From: Fragilaria crotonensis
Lineage: Eukaryota > Bacillariophyta > Fragilariophyceae > Fragilariales > Fragilariaceae
Assembly (NCBI GenBank): GCA_022925895.1
Contig: JAKSYS010000018.1
Coordinates: 62,001-126,000 of the forward strand
Reading direction: 5' to 3'
DNA: 64,000 bases
Part shown: piece after piece, positions 23,561 through 35,552 of the stretch
Layout of the letters: every line of letters starts with the position of its first letter
How positions within the stretch are numbered: the stretch's first letter is position 1
Position numbers and translations under genes: made by a program
The notes under the pieces: generated by a model
What the model was told of the DNA's origin: nothing
Database searches by the model: none
Seen by the model: the letters and a program-made list of their open reading frames with translations, nothing else

Positions 23561-26500
23561 ACATTAATGGCTACAGATCGAAACAGTATATGCTGATGTA
23601 GATTGTGACATCCTTCACTGTCAGCCACTTTCAGAAATCATCCCCCACTCTGAGGATCACTAGACAAATGATGGTACACAACCAGCAACATCCGCCCGAC
23701 AGCAGAAGCGCAGTACTAGTAGTACTACAGAGGACATGCTAAGTTTAAAAACAAGACTCTGAAAAATGCCCTACTAGTTGCCTATTACGACTAAAGATGG
23801 AGTCACTTGTCATCCTACGGAAAGAATTCTCACCAAATGCTAGTAGGTTTGAATGATATACTCAGCGATCCACTTAATCGTGACCCACATCGCCTATGCC
23901 ATACGGTGGCGAGCGGAATAATTCATTGGCAAACAAGCAGCGGGAGGCAACAAAGATTAGAATCCAACAGCAACCTACTTTAGACGTTGCAGCATATTCC
24001 TACGATGATCCGGGAGCGATGGATCTTAGATCTTACCACCACTTGCGTGGCTGAACCACATGTGATCACTTATCCAGAGCTTTGGGATCTATTTCAGAAA
24101 CATATGGAAGACCAGGAACTGAAGTTTACATAATCAACAAAATGAGAAGCTCCTCAGCATGAGATCCTCAATGGAGGCAATCATTAAGACAAGACAACCA
24201 GCAAAAAGCAAGAACAAGGTGAATGCCAGCAATAGGCATTGGTGTGATATGCTGGCTGTCACTTGGAAACATGCATCATAACTGCAAAGGCTTCGACACA
24301 GAGTACTAGATGGCTTTGCAGAATCCAGGGAGCTCCTCAAAAACTACAAAGTGGCAGAAAGGGTCAGACAAAAATGGCTTTTGTTCATTGCGACCAGGAA
24401 GGTAGTAGTCGACTAACGAACTCGGCTGACATGTTCCAATGTGCATCATGTGAAGGATGTTGGTATGCCATTCATCTGTCCTGCATCAGGAATGCTGAAA
24501 GGACCGTGGTGCTTGTGAAAAGACATAGAAACAAGGCTGAAAGGATCATGGTGTTTGTGAAAAGAAATATACAGGAAAGTGAAATGGTAGTGACTTTGCT
24601 TGAAAGAGATTGGGGTTCAACAGGAAACTGAATTGCCAAAAAGAAATTAGTATGAGCAAGCAACAGTTGCCAGCTGTAGAGTTCTTTTAGCAATACTAGT
24701 ACTCCTTGAACGGCACTGGAAGACCAGTGGAACAGTATTGGTATAGCTCTGTAGGAGCCAAAGCACAGGGACAGCGAATAGAAGCAAGATGCAGAGTCCT
24801 CAGCAATCCAATGAAGAAATGAAAAGACCAACATCAGATGAGTGCCCCTGTTCAATGGCAACAATGCAAACAAACATCCAACAAGGCACTGAGCACTGTA
24901 AGAACAATGGGATGAGTGGCAGTATCCCAAAAATAGGAGCTGAATGAAAGATGAACTTCCTCTGTAAACAACAGAGTAGGATGAAGTCGCAGAATGAAAT
25001 GGCTCTTGATGCGGATTAAATGAAAAACATCACCTAAGCTTAAGCCAGCCATGTTAGGGCCAGTGGAACAGGAGGTGGTGTGCTGGTGTCTCAGTCTATG
25101 TTAAATATCTCTGATTCCCAATACCGTAGACTCTCTATCCAGTAGTGAATTCGACGCTACTAGATCCTGTTTTCGAATATTGTGAGTTCTAGAAATTACA
25201 CTTTCTAGATCTATTCCAATCTTGTTCCTGGACTCCAAAAGCTCCCAAGATTAACCACACAACTCATCCAGTACAAGCAGAACAAACACAAGGCCACTTT
25301 CCTTAAGTCCAAGTTGGAACAAGACCAACTCCAGGACTGAAAGTAATCCCACTGGATTAATCTAACCCCGGATCCATTAGCACATATGCCTATAAAGGCT
25401 TTCCAACTCTTGCATGCCTCTTGGCATAAATCCTTATGTCAGGTCTTGGTCTTGGACTTGTTTGAACCTCTGTTCACAACTGTCCAACCAAGATCATCAT
25501 CGTCCAGGACATAGCTAGCACACGATCCGATCGAACAGATAGTTTTCGCACTTGCAGTGTTGTCGCGTGGTACAGTAGCACCGTTGCCATCGACATCGTC
25601 ATCGCATCGTACGGTAGGACCGTCGATTTTACCAACAGTGGCACAGTTTGATCTGACAAGTGTAGGAGTGAATGGCAACCTTGCATCACCATCTGATAAT
25701 GAGAAGTACTGAACTCATAGCTCTAGTAGTTGAAATTGCCAAAAGGCACAGAAGTCATCCCAACTGAACAGCAGAAAGAGTGTTGGTTGAAGCCAAAAAG
25801 TTGGGACCAATGCATCAAAGTTGAATTTCCTCTGCCTGCTTTTTTGCAGCATGTACTAGCTAGTGTGCAACGATGCCAGGCAAAGGAGTTAATTGGAAGA
25901 GGGAACAGCCTTGCACTCACAGGAGTGCACGACCAAGAGGATACCACAAAGAGAACCCCATGGGGTACACTCTTTGGTCTTGACTAAAGACCGAGGGCGG
26001 TGTTAACACGATAATTAGTTCTTATATACAAAAAGAACCCCATCCTGTCTTCAGAATGAACAAGAATGGATCCACCATGGTGGTAATCCACAAGCAGGAC
26101 AGTACCCTTGCATAGCTAGTGCAGTAAAAAAACTGACAGACAGTTTCAAAAAACTCATCGCTGGTAGAGATTGTGTTGTCATAATTCTTCTTCTACATTC
26201 GCACATGAGAGAACTTATAAGGGTTGACAGGTGGGAATCTGGTGGATGTCAACCAGCAGGATGACATCCTCCCTGAACCACGTGGATGACCCTAAAGAGG
26301 AGTGCAGATTTGCCGTCAGTAAACCATCTGAACCATTGCAATTAAATTGTCTTGTTGATAGTATGGTGAACAATATTGCTCAAAATCAGATGATAAAGAT
26401 GGGTGAGGTTATTTACAATGGCATGCAATACTGCACCAAAATGATGGCTCCTCCAGTTATGGTTGCATGATTGCCTCCAATTGGTGCAAAGAAGCAATGC

Positions 26501-27495
26501 CAGCCAGTAGATGGTTGCTCATACCTTTCTTCGTCTTCCTCACAAATTCAGAATGGCTATGATATTGGACGCTGTTCAAACCAGATAATCAATACCAAGC
26601 ATTTATTAAATCCATGGGGAAGACTGACTTTTGAGAGCAATGACAAAGGTGATGTTCCTTCAAGCAAGGACTATGCTGCAATGTTCTTGCCTGGTGCTGC
26701 TGACCGGCGGCCTTTCTTTCCTGCTATGGTCAAACTGTCACACATATCTTCAAAAGATTAGCATGCATAGAAAAAAATCAGAAATCTCTCTGTTAGAAGA
26801 TTGGATGCATAAAAAACCGAAATCCATATATAGATTTGAAAGCATAGAAGTTGCAACATCCTGGTACCAGGTACCAGGTACTTTCGTGCGGTCCTCGCGA
26901 TTAGGATTATTTAGACATTGGAAGGGAATCCGGATGCTGTACGTGGTGGAAGTGCCGCGACTTTATGCAGCTGCCACGTGCGTTGGCATGCGCTCGCCAC
27001 CCAAGACTTGACTTGGAATGTGTACCTGGTACATGTGGTCTGGGACGAGGCTTGCTCTTTTGTCATCGGATTGCCAACGCACGCTAGTGTTCGTTCACAT
27101 GTAATAATTGAGTATACTCTATCAGTACTCGATTATCTACCGACTACCCCACCCCATCGTTAGTACTACTAGTGCTGTCGGAAGTCAAGTGCTTAGGTGG
27201 ACGGTCCAGTGAGAGACAAATAAACATCTACACTCCGTTGAAAGACACAAGCTTACCGTCCTTTGTCTGATCAGCATTCATGCGTTGCGAGCCATAGTAA
27301 TTCTAAGGGTCGATGCGTTGATTCGTCAATAGTACAGAAATGTATTCCATATATGTATATAACATACCTTCATATTTATAACATAGTTATATTTGGGAAC
27401 GCGGGGATATGTCGCGCATCTCAAATTACCTTGCCCTTGAACCTCACCTTTCAATGATACGCATTTTAGTCAATTACAACGATACATCATTGAAA
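23561..27495. other. gene-poor stretch, probably decayed transposon DNA
   Basis: No recognisable gene in nearly 4 kb. A 47-bp tandem duplication (GCTGAAAGGA...CTTGTGAAAAG, then GCTGAAAGGA...TTTGTGAAAAG) lies at about 24490-24566. At 25990-26040 GAGGGCGG is followed by TGTTAACACG, which could be a polypurine tract and LTR start, but no pol lies upstream. Frames of up to about 126 codons (26231-27011) resemble nothing I know. Confidence 0.4.
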
Positions 27496-28361
27496 ATGGA
27501 GGCCCTCAACGAAAGTATTCGGGACCTGGCAGAGAAGCAAGACGAGTTCCTCGCCGACTTTGTCTCATTTGATGAAGGCGACAAAGAAGGCAATGATGGG
27601 GAGCCCGATGTCTGGACCGAATTCTGTGGCGCGTGGCATCTTTTCAAGATTACGATTATTTGCATTGCCCTTGTCTTGACGTTGGGGTACCTCATATGCT
27701 GGAATGATATCCTTGCCTTGTACATCGAGTTTTCACTCCTTCTTGTCCAGCTCGTTTTCGCTATTGACAAGCTTCCTGGTATGAGACTTGACACGCGATC
27801 GTACATGCGTGGTCGAGCAGTTGCTGCGACTCTGAACGACACCAAACTTGTCAGGGTGACAAATGTGTTCAGCGCTTTGAAAAAACCAAGCTACGTTGTC
27901 GTTTATACTACTAATAAAGCGGATGGATCTGCCGTGACTATTCGAAAGACGCTTCAGCCCGGTTTCTTCGACAAGGATTTGATTGACGGTGAGATTTGCG
28001 ACACAAAATATCTGACTGATCTGGTTTGCAAAGAAGGAGCACCCTTCTCCGCTTTTCCTCGAAAAGCTGTTAAAGGCACAGCAGAAGGGAAAACAAGTGG
28101 ATCCTCTATTTCATGCCCATCTTGGTTGTAACCTTCCATGCGATCATGTTCAACTTGTTTCTCTCCTATCATTTCCTGGTGTACGTGCCAAGGGCTCACA
28201 TGAAGCACGTCCACCTCCTGACTCCTCTTTACATTATTTTTGGCATTCTTTACATTGCTATCCTTGTCCCCCTTGCTTTTGGTATAAAGCGTTGGGTGAA
28301 TGATGTGCACAATGGTGGGGAGGTGATCACCACGGAGGATGCATGTCCCAGTGACCCATAA
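27496..28361 (+). CDS. four-TM membrane protein, paralogue B, one frameshift
   Basis: Same plan as the gene at 21270-22115: acidic N-terminus with LADFVSFDEGD, HLFK, hairpin (ICIALVLTLGYLICWND, then LLLVQLVFAIDKLPG), YVVVYTTN, LVCKEGAPFSAFPR and a second TM pair (WILYFMPILVVTF...). I prefer the ATG at 27496, which matches the paralogue's N-terminal length; upstream in-frame ATGs exist at 27409 and 27454. The frame changes near 28066-28080 just after FPRKAV. Comparison with the paralogue shows one base missing, which would fit one A lost from the AAA run. It is either a recent pseudogene or a sequence error. Function unknown. Confidence 0.75.
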
Positions 28362-29009
28362 GCGATACAATGCAACTGTGTTAATGAAGGGTTCTTCGGA
28401 TTTGAAAGAAATATGACAGAAGACATGAACTCATGCAGGTCCAAAAGAGTTGCCTTTTCCATGTATAATGTGTATTCTTAGAATTCAAGAGTAAATGCGT
28501 AATTATTGAGAGTCACACAACGAATCGTGCGACCGACCGGCAATTTGTGCTGTTCACGTACAATGTCGTTCGATGGCAACACATTTCGAACTTGTAGGAT
28601 GAGATCTTTCATCAAACAAAGGATCTGATAATGGGTTGTTCCGACCTTACACTACGCCGACCTTACACTTCTCCGCGAAGTGATCGCGTTGTATGGCAAA
28701 GACACTACATATATTCGGAACTCGTTGCTCCTTACAAGAACAGGTTCCCATGAATTCGCTTTCTAAATTATGCACACCGACAGGCGTGTATGCAGTTCTT
28801 CAGACGTGCTACCCTCTTACGTGCAGCATCCTGATTTCGTCCCTATACTAAAGTTCAACCATGCAAACAAGAACTTCAAATTGATGTTAAATGGCGAAGC
28901 ATTGACGCAATTTCTCAGCGATGGAGTACTACTTGGTATGGCAGAAATTGAAAGAATTACCGTTACGAAAATAATTGCCGAACGGAAGTCCTCCCAATGG
29001 CAAAAGAAT
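28362..29009. other. intergenic, no firm gene
   Basis: A frame at 28770-29090 (plus) reads into the antisense of PLAC8 gene 3 and has no domain. I treat it as chance. Two CGACCTTACACT-like repeats lie near 28645-28670. Confidence 0.4.
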
Positions 29010-31841
29010 TTAGATGAGGCGGTACGTCGAGTATTCGCGTTGATCGCTCGTCTGACCCTTCTCAATATCAACAAGACTTTCGCATGGTAACTTCACTTCG
29101 ACGTGGTTAGCAAGTCCCGTGTCAGTGCAGCAGTAAGATTGGTAGGTTTCATAATCAGCAGTATGCCGTCCCATTTGCGCAATGGTGCAGCAGGTGCAGA
29201 AGAAAGTCAAGCAGCAATCTTCGTGGCCATGGCATCTCAATTCCGGAATGCCATACTCTCGTCGAATAGTTTTTCGTGTTTGCATCACCATGCAGAGAAA
29301 GTACAAAATCAAGATGATGTCCAACCCAGCCAGAGGAAATGCGAACATCAAAATGGTCTCCTCATCAGGTTTTCTCAGCATCAAGAAGCACCCGCAAGCA
29401 ACATGAAGTGCAATCAGCAGAAAGAAAAGCAAAAGATACCAACCAACGCGTGTCCTCGATTTGATTGTCATGACAGGATCGCCAGTGTCCGAAAGCTGAA
29501 TTCGAGCCATGATTTGGGATAGCGCAATCTGTGGACAAAAGATGGAATTGCACAAAAAGTCATGACATAGACCATGGCGAAAACAATCGAATAGTTCGTC
29601 CCTCCATCTGGATGGCGGGGCGTCCATGTCTCTGAATATCCTTGTCCTCCTTTGGGAAGCATCCGATGGGTCGCCGCGGGCGTCGCCCATGGCTGTTGAA
29701 AACACCTCGCCCTCTGTAACTCCACCGGGTGGTACAGTCGCCACAAAGTGCTCATCCCCAATTCTGGCCTCAAATTGAAAACCCTGTCAAAAGTTGTGTG
29801 AGAATTTGTATTTGTTGCATGAAATGAACACACCATAATCACATACTGCTGGTAGTGTGGACGGCGCCACAACCTTCATAAATCGTAGCTGCTTTCTGGT
29901 ATCTGGGAGCTGATTGCTAGTGTCATTGGATTTGGGCAGGAGAGGCTTCTTCTTAGAATCATCTATGACAGTGCGTCCAGTCCTAGTTGTCGTTTCCTTT
30001 TCAACTTGGTGCAAAATTGTTTTGTTGACGAGGGCACTTTTAGTCGGCGATGTTTCTTTCATGGCATGGTCACTGTATGTTCCATTGTTACTGCCAAACT
30101 CATTTTCCATTGTATTATTGTGGTTTCGAAATTCATATGAGGCGCGGTTCCATTTTTCGAGTTCGATCCGTAACTCGGTCCTGTAGGATTCGTACGCCCT
30201 CTTCTTTTCCTCCAGCATCTTGTTTTGCTCTGCAGTAGCAGCAGCACCGCTAGCACCTTGTCGTCGTGGTGGCAGTTGCAGTTGCTGCAACAACAAGGAG
30301 ATTCGATCAATTTCATCCAACAAGTTTTTGCGCAATTCCATGCTTTTATTGGTAGCTTCGGCTTCATCAAAAATAAACAAACATTTGTTCCTAGCGATTT
30401 CGAGCAAATAGTTGTCATCCTTGACTGCAAGTTGAAGTGTCGAGGATTGTGGATCAGATTCATTTTCTTGTTTGCCAGTTGCAGTAGCAAGCGGCTGGGC
30501 ATTTGTTGGTGAAGCCCAATCCGGAGATTTACGTGCTGCTTCGGTCTTAGATTGAGGATCATGGAAGTGTGCATAATCGAGCAACAGATCGGCACTTTCG
30601 TCTTCCTTCGTTTCATTTGGAGTTGGAATGCCCTCATTCACGGTTTTGACAAGAATGTTCCAATCGATATCGATATGAGTCGGTGGTGACGTTACAGGCA
30701 CCACCGGAGGTTGCTGAATGTGCAGAGCCGGCGGGCGGAATAGCTTGTATCGGGGTTGTGCTCCTGCACTCTGCATCGGCGATAGCGCGGCATTTGTAGC
30801 CTGGAGACCCATCCCATGATTACTAAAAGGCTGATATTGATGATGATGATGAGGATTCGGATCATAGTGGTTCTGGGAAGGAGCAGGATTATACCTTTCT
30901 CTGTGCGACAGATTTTGTATTGGCTGGGTCTCAACTGACAGACTCGATGCGGCCGGAGAACGATTCGATTGGTACAAGTGTTCCAGATGTTGTTGGGCTG
31001 ACATTGCTACTGACGAGTCATCGTATGAGGGTGCATAATGATGGTAGTGTTGTTGTTGATATAGATCTCGAGCACTGTTTTGGTAGGTTGCCTCATGGTG
31101 CGGAGGAATGTCGAATCGAGCCGGTACATGGTTATTTTGGTGTAGACTCTGATGTTGAGGAGACGGCTGCGGAGTTTCCAGGCTTGGAGGAGGCTGATAT
31201 TGTTGGGATGACGGTGAAATTGGTTGCCGAAAATCGGGAGGTGGTCCAGAAGGCGGTGAAAATGTTGGAAATGGATGCGAATGATCCTTGTCCTCGTGAA
31301 AAGCCCCAACTGCTGGTGACGAGAAAGGACCGGGTGAGGCATTATTGCGGTGACTGTTTGGGATCCCAAGTCCAAGTCGAATCCGAACTTTGGGCGATGG
31401 TTGTGAACTGCTTGTGGCTTTATGACTCCGCAGTGCGCTTCCGAATAGTTGATCAACGTCGCGTACAACTTGGTTGTTTGGATCTTCATTGACTACGGGA
31501 AATATGGGTAGTTGAGATTTTCGGAAATTGACAGCCTCCGCAAAAGCATTTCGTTCGTGTGGAAGTAGAACTGAATCAATGGCATCCTCTGCATTCAAGT
31601 TCCTGGTCCTGTGTCGTTCCAACAATGCCATGGCAATATTCACAAATGCGTGGTCGTCATGCTTGAGGTTCATGGATGGTGTTCTTGACTGTTCTGTGGT
31701 TATAATGGGAGCAGGCGATGGGTGGACAGCATATTCATTTGCTGGTTGTGGCATGGAGTACATTCCTGCCTTGGTGAAAGCCCGTTCGCTGATGATTCGG
31801 TGATAAAATGATTGTACTGTTTTCTGAGTGTGCACACGCAA
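29010..31841 (-). CDS. PLAC8-domain protein 3 (two exons, intact)
   Basis: Exons 31841-29847 and 29783-29010 flank a 63-nt phase-0 intron (GTATGT to GACAG) and give 922 residues without a frameshift. The N-terminal mini-domain is at residues 61-119 (HDDHAF ... LPIFP), matching gene 4. A long Pro/Gln/His/Ser-rich linker follows, then a coiled coil (LLDEIDRISLLLQQLQ and EKKRAYESYRTELRIELEK). The conserved module APSTLPAGFQFEARIGD...TVPPGGV is split by the intron right after LPA. PLAC8 comes next: WRDELFDCFRHGLCHDFLC, a hydrophobic hairpin, RREYGI, then CCLTFFCTCCTIAQMGRHT. It lacks the phase-1 intron inside PLAC8 that genes 1 and 4 carry. Start alternatives: Met at residue 27 or 30. Probably membrane-associated; role unknown. 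Confidence 0.88.
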
Positions 31842-32407
31842 TACTCGGAGTACTCGGAGTTCTACAAACTACAATGCGATGTGTGTCAGGAACAGAAAAG
31901 CGCAGCCCCGGAAGGACTTCGTTGCCTTTGACTTTGAAAGCTCACAAATGTGGCGACTCACGTTTCTGCTCGCCCAAAGGCATTTATTCTTTTATATTAT
32001 TCAAGTACGTATATTTTACGCAACTTCTCGGCTTCTAAATTTACAGATCGGCGAACCAACAACATCTAAAGAAAGAGATAAAATCAATGAATAGTGACAT
32101 TTTAGATTTTAAACAATTAGCTGCCAAGAATGTCTTGACGGGAGGGTTTCTGCGCAAGGAGATGTCCGTATATATTACTCAGCAATTAGTGAAGGCATCC
32201 TTTGCAAATGCTAACTGACCTGAACAGGTGATCTGCCTGATCTTTGACTCAAGTAAACAATCTGCTACCTTCATCAGTGTGGACTGAGGACCACTCCCAC
32301 AATCAGATCACAAAGCGACACTTGATTCATTCTGGGCCTTTCCCCATAAATGCTTGTTGTCGACCTGGTTCAGAGCCGACCCAGCTTATTCTTGAGATTT
32401 TGAGGAT
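31842..32407. promoter_or_regulatory. divergent intergenic shared by PLAC8 genes 3 and 4
   Basis: A 566-bp spacer between opposite start codons. It holds ACTCGGAGTACTCGGAGT (31845-31862) next to the gene 3 start. Shared control is possible by position only. Confidence 0.4.
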
Positions 32408-34941
32408 ATGCCCTATTATTCAACTTCGAACGCTCGCGACCCACTATACGATAGAAATGAACCATCCGCCAAGTATTACGGTCAATTTCGCGCCAGTGAA
32501 GCGAAGCCACCACAGTCGTATTATCAACCTCCTCAACCGGCCAATGGGGGTTCAAACGTTAATACAAATACACCTGTCACACCACCGCATCCGAATCCAT
32601 TGTTGCACGACGATGAAGCCTTCATCAAGGCTACCGAGTCACTTTTACAGAAACGAAAAATGACGTTGCTGTCGAGGACGAAATTCATGTATTCCAAAAT
32701 GGACCCGTTGGAACGCTCACAATTTGCAGCGGCATATTCGAGACGATATCAACGAATGCCCATGTTCCCAGCTGCCGATGAAACTGTCCTACAACGCTGG
32801 ATGAGACGCATTGAAGAAGATTTTGGTGATGCATTTTTGCAAGTCGTCGGTCATGGTGATGGCGTTGGTTTACCTCAACAACAGCTACAGCAGCAACAAC
32901 AACAGCTACAGCAGCAGCACCACCAGCTAAAACGACAACAGCACCAGCAACTGGAGGAACAACAGCCCTCTTACCATCAAGAGAGACAACCGCCTCCTTC
33001 ATTCAATTCAAATCCGAACGCGCAGAGGCCGAGAATAACGAACAATGAGCACTCATCACGTCAATATCGTCAATCGCCTCCCCCAATAAGACAGGAACAC
33101 CGAGACAACTACGACGAAGAACATTTGGTTCATTCGTCGCGACCAGCATCCTACTCAAATAGGGATGGCATACCTAACAATTCGCATGCGCCCTTACCTC
33201 GACGAAAGGACAGAAGGACGAAATCTCCAAGTCGACGACATGAATTCGAACCAACGCAGCAGGCAATCGACGTTGCAAATCTCACTGCTGCAGCACCGTA
33301 TACTCCCACATCCATTCTAAAAAAGTCTCGTCTCGGTCGTGAACCTGTGGCACAAATCATGGAGGTGTTGCCTCCAGCCGCTCCTTCTAATGTGGCATCG
33401 TCGGGGATCCAGTTCTGTGTTGAAACTCCAGTCCACGACGCGTCAAAGTATCATGCAAGAGATTGCGTATGTGAATAATCTCTTGGCAACCATGCCCAAC
33501 AGTGACGGACGAGGCAATAGTAACAATCTCAATGACAACCGCGCGTACTACACAGAGCATCTTTGGAGTCTCAAGGAACAGCTACATCTCTTGACTACCA
33601 ATGGAAACGAGGACAGCGAGCGCATTCTTACATACGACGGACCCGCCGTGAATCAAGTCTTGGACGCGGTGCTTAATTTGAACACGAACGAATCGATTGT
33701 CGAAATGGATGAAATTGTCGGACCAGCTCCCAGTAGTGTGAAGAGAGCTAGGGAATCAAGTCCGAGTCCCAAACGTGGTGGTGACAGGCAACTGCAATCC
33801 AACGCTCCGCAACGATCGCGTCGTCGCTCGAAGGAACGAAATTTTGAAAACTCAACGAGCCCAAACGAGGAGAGACCTGGCTCAGCGTTGGAACGTGGTT
33901 TATCGACAGGACAAGACAAAACCCCAGTAGATGCTTCTATTCCCAAGGTAATTTCCTTCGAACAAAGCCCGGCTTCCAACCATGCAATTGCTGCAGCGCA
34001 GCACCAGTGGGATGATGATGATGACATGACGAATTCCATTGTCGAGCGAGGGACCTTGGATGTTGGACCGACTATCGCGAAGGAAATACCATCTGTTCGA
34101 GTTGTTGCACCAGCGAATTTGCCAGGAGGATATCAGATTGACGCACAGCTCAACAACGAATCGTTCAAAGTTACTGTACCCGAGGGAGGAGTGTCGATGG
34201 GCCAAACATTTGAGGCCAAACCGACAAGTACAATTGCTGCCGGTGAAAGCAGGTGGAAAGCGGGACTGTTTGATTGTTTGGCACTCGGAATCGTACATCC
34301 AATCTTTTGCAATAGCTTCTTCTTCCCGCAAGGTAAGTGCGCATCACATATGAAACTGTCGTTTCTTCAGGGACATGTCTTATTTTTTAAATCTTGTTTG
34401 TCTATTTCACTGGCAAAAGTTGCTCTCACTCAGATCTTGACGAGGTTACGCATTTCACCTTTGCAACGCGGACAAGTTGCATCATCACTTCGCAAACGAC
34501 TTCGCATCAAGACGGTTCTCCTATTATCAACTGCATTTTTCTTGTTGGATCTTCTCCTCGTCTGCACCATGATTTGGCCCGCGAATACTGCCGCCAAGAT
34601 TTTTCTCTCATGTTATTTTGCTTGTGCAACATTCCTGCAGCAGTCTATTTCTGCTATTGGGTGGTCAAACCAGAAGACAAGTTCGTGCTGCGTACAATAT
34701 CCCAGCATGGCAGCGTAATTGCGAGGGTGGCGAAGACGTGATGGTATCTGTTTTTTGTCTGCCATGTTCGGTAGCCCAAATGATGCAACAGACTGCCGAC
34801 TATGACACCTACCGAGCCATTTGGTGTTCAGAAAGCGGCTTGCCCAACCATAGCTCTGGTACAGAAAAGGCAATCATTCCAACTCTCCCTAGTGCCAATG
34901 GTCCACCGAGTTTGATGAGCCATGGAGACAGACCTGTGTAG
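32408..34941 (+). CDS. PLAC8-domain protein 4 (two exons, two apparent frameshifts)
   Basis: The N-terminal mini-domain occupies residues 67-124 (LHDDEAF ... MPMFPAADE). A Gln-rich run (about 32870-32970), a Ser/Arg/Pro-rich linker, a helical segment (YYTEHLWSLKEQLHLL) and an Asp run follow. The conserved module VVAPANLPGGYQIDAQ...VTVPEGGV (about 34098-34197) precedes PLAC8: RWKAGLFDCLALGIVHPIFC, hydrophobic stretch, RAAYNIP, VFCLPCSVAQMMQQTADYDTY. A phase-1 intron at 34333-34419 (GTAAGT to AAAAG) sits at the same place as intron 2 of gene 1. The frame shifts near 33440 (before MQEIAYVNN) and near 34620-34650 (between the two halves of PLAC8). Each needs a single-base change. Confidence 0.8.
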
Positions 34942-35552
34942 GAGATCATGCGCTAGGTCTTATGACATCTTCTGTTTTGTAAAAATGGGAAATGATGTTG
35001 CGACGACAGATGAGGTTGGCATCGCCTAGCTAGATGGAGTGTTTAGTTTTCCTAGGCCTCATGCTATACCGAGTAGGACGAAGGAGCGTAGCTTTCAGTG
35101 TTCCGCTGCAACACGTAATTCAAGTTTCAAGTAATATCATGGGATCATGGTATCGCAATGCGATACTAATGTAAAGGTCAGTAGTCCTCATCTTTATTCA
35201 TAAGTAGCATTGCTGAACTACTCGGAGTACCTCATGATCTACAAGTCGACAGAGATCTCCTGTGGCGCCTGCGATTGTCTCTACACGAAGGTCGACTTTT
35301 TCCGTGTTACGGTATGCCTGCCGTGTCACGGGTGTATGGACGAGGTTCGCATCGCATTACATGTTTATAACGTGTATGGCCTCATAAATTTTTAACCAAA
35401 ATCTGCCACTCAATATGACATACACACACTCGTCTGGCGCAGGCCATCACATGATCACATTGCATCCAATTGGCATCCTTTCCAATCTCCCTCCTGTTCC
35501 CAAAACAAGACGCCATTCATATCTAAACTGTAAAACGTAGAAGTATCTAATC
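34942..35552. other. intergenic, no gene seen
   Basis: Gap upstream of the inositol phosphate synthase gene. Short frames only. Confidence 0.5.

Noticed and set aside
25990-26040. copia-type LTR start after a purine-rich tract
   Set aside because: No pol or RNase H upstream and no second LTR found.
28770-29090. 106-codon plus-strand frame
   Set aside because: Overlaps the 3' end of PLAC8 gene 3 in antisense and has no recognisable domain.
30920-31492. 190-codon frame opposite PLAC8 gene 3
   Set aside because: Antisense shadow of the Gln/His-rich linker.
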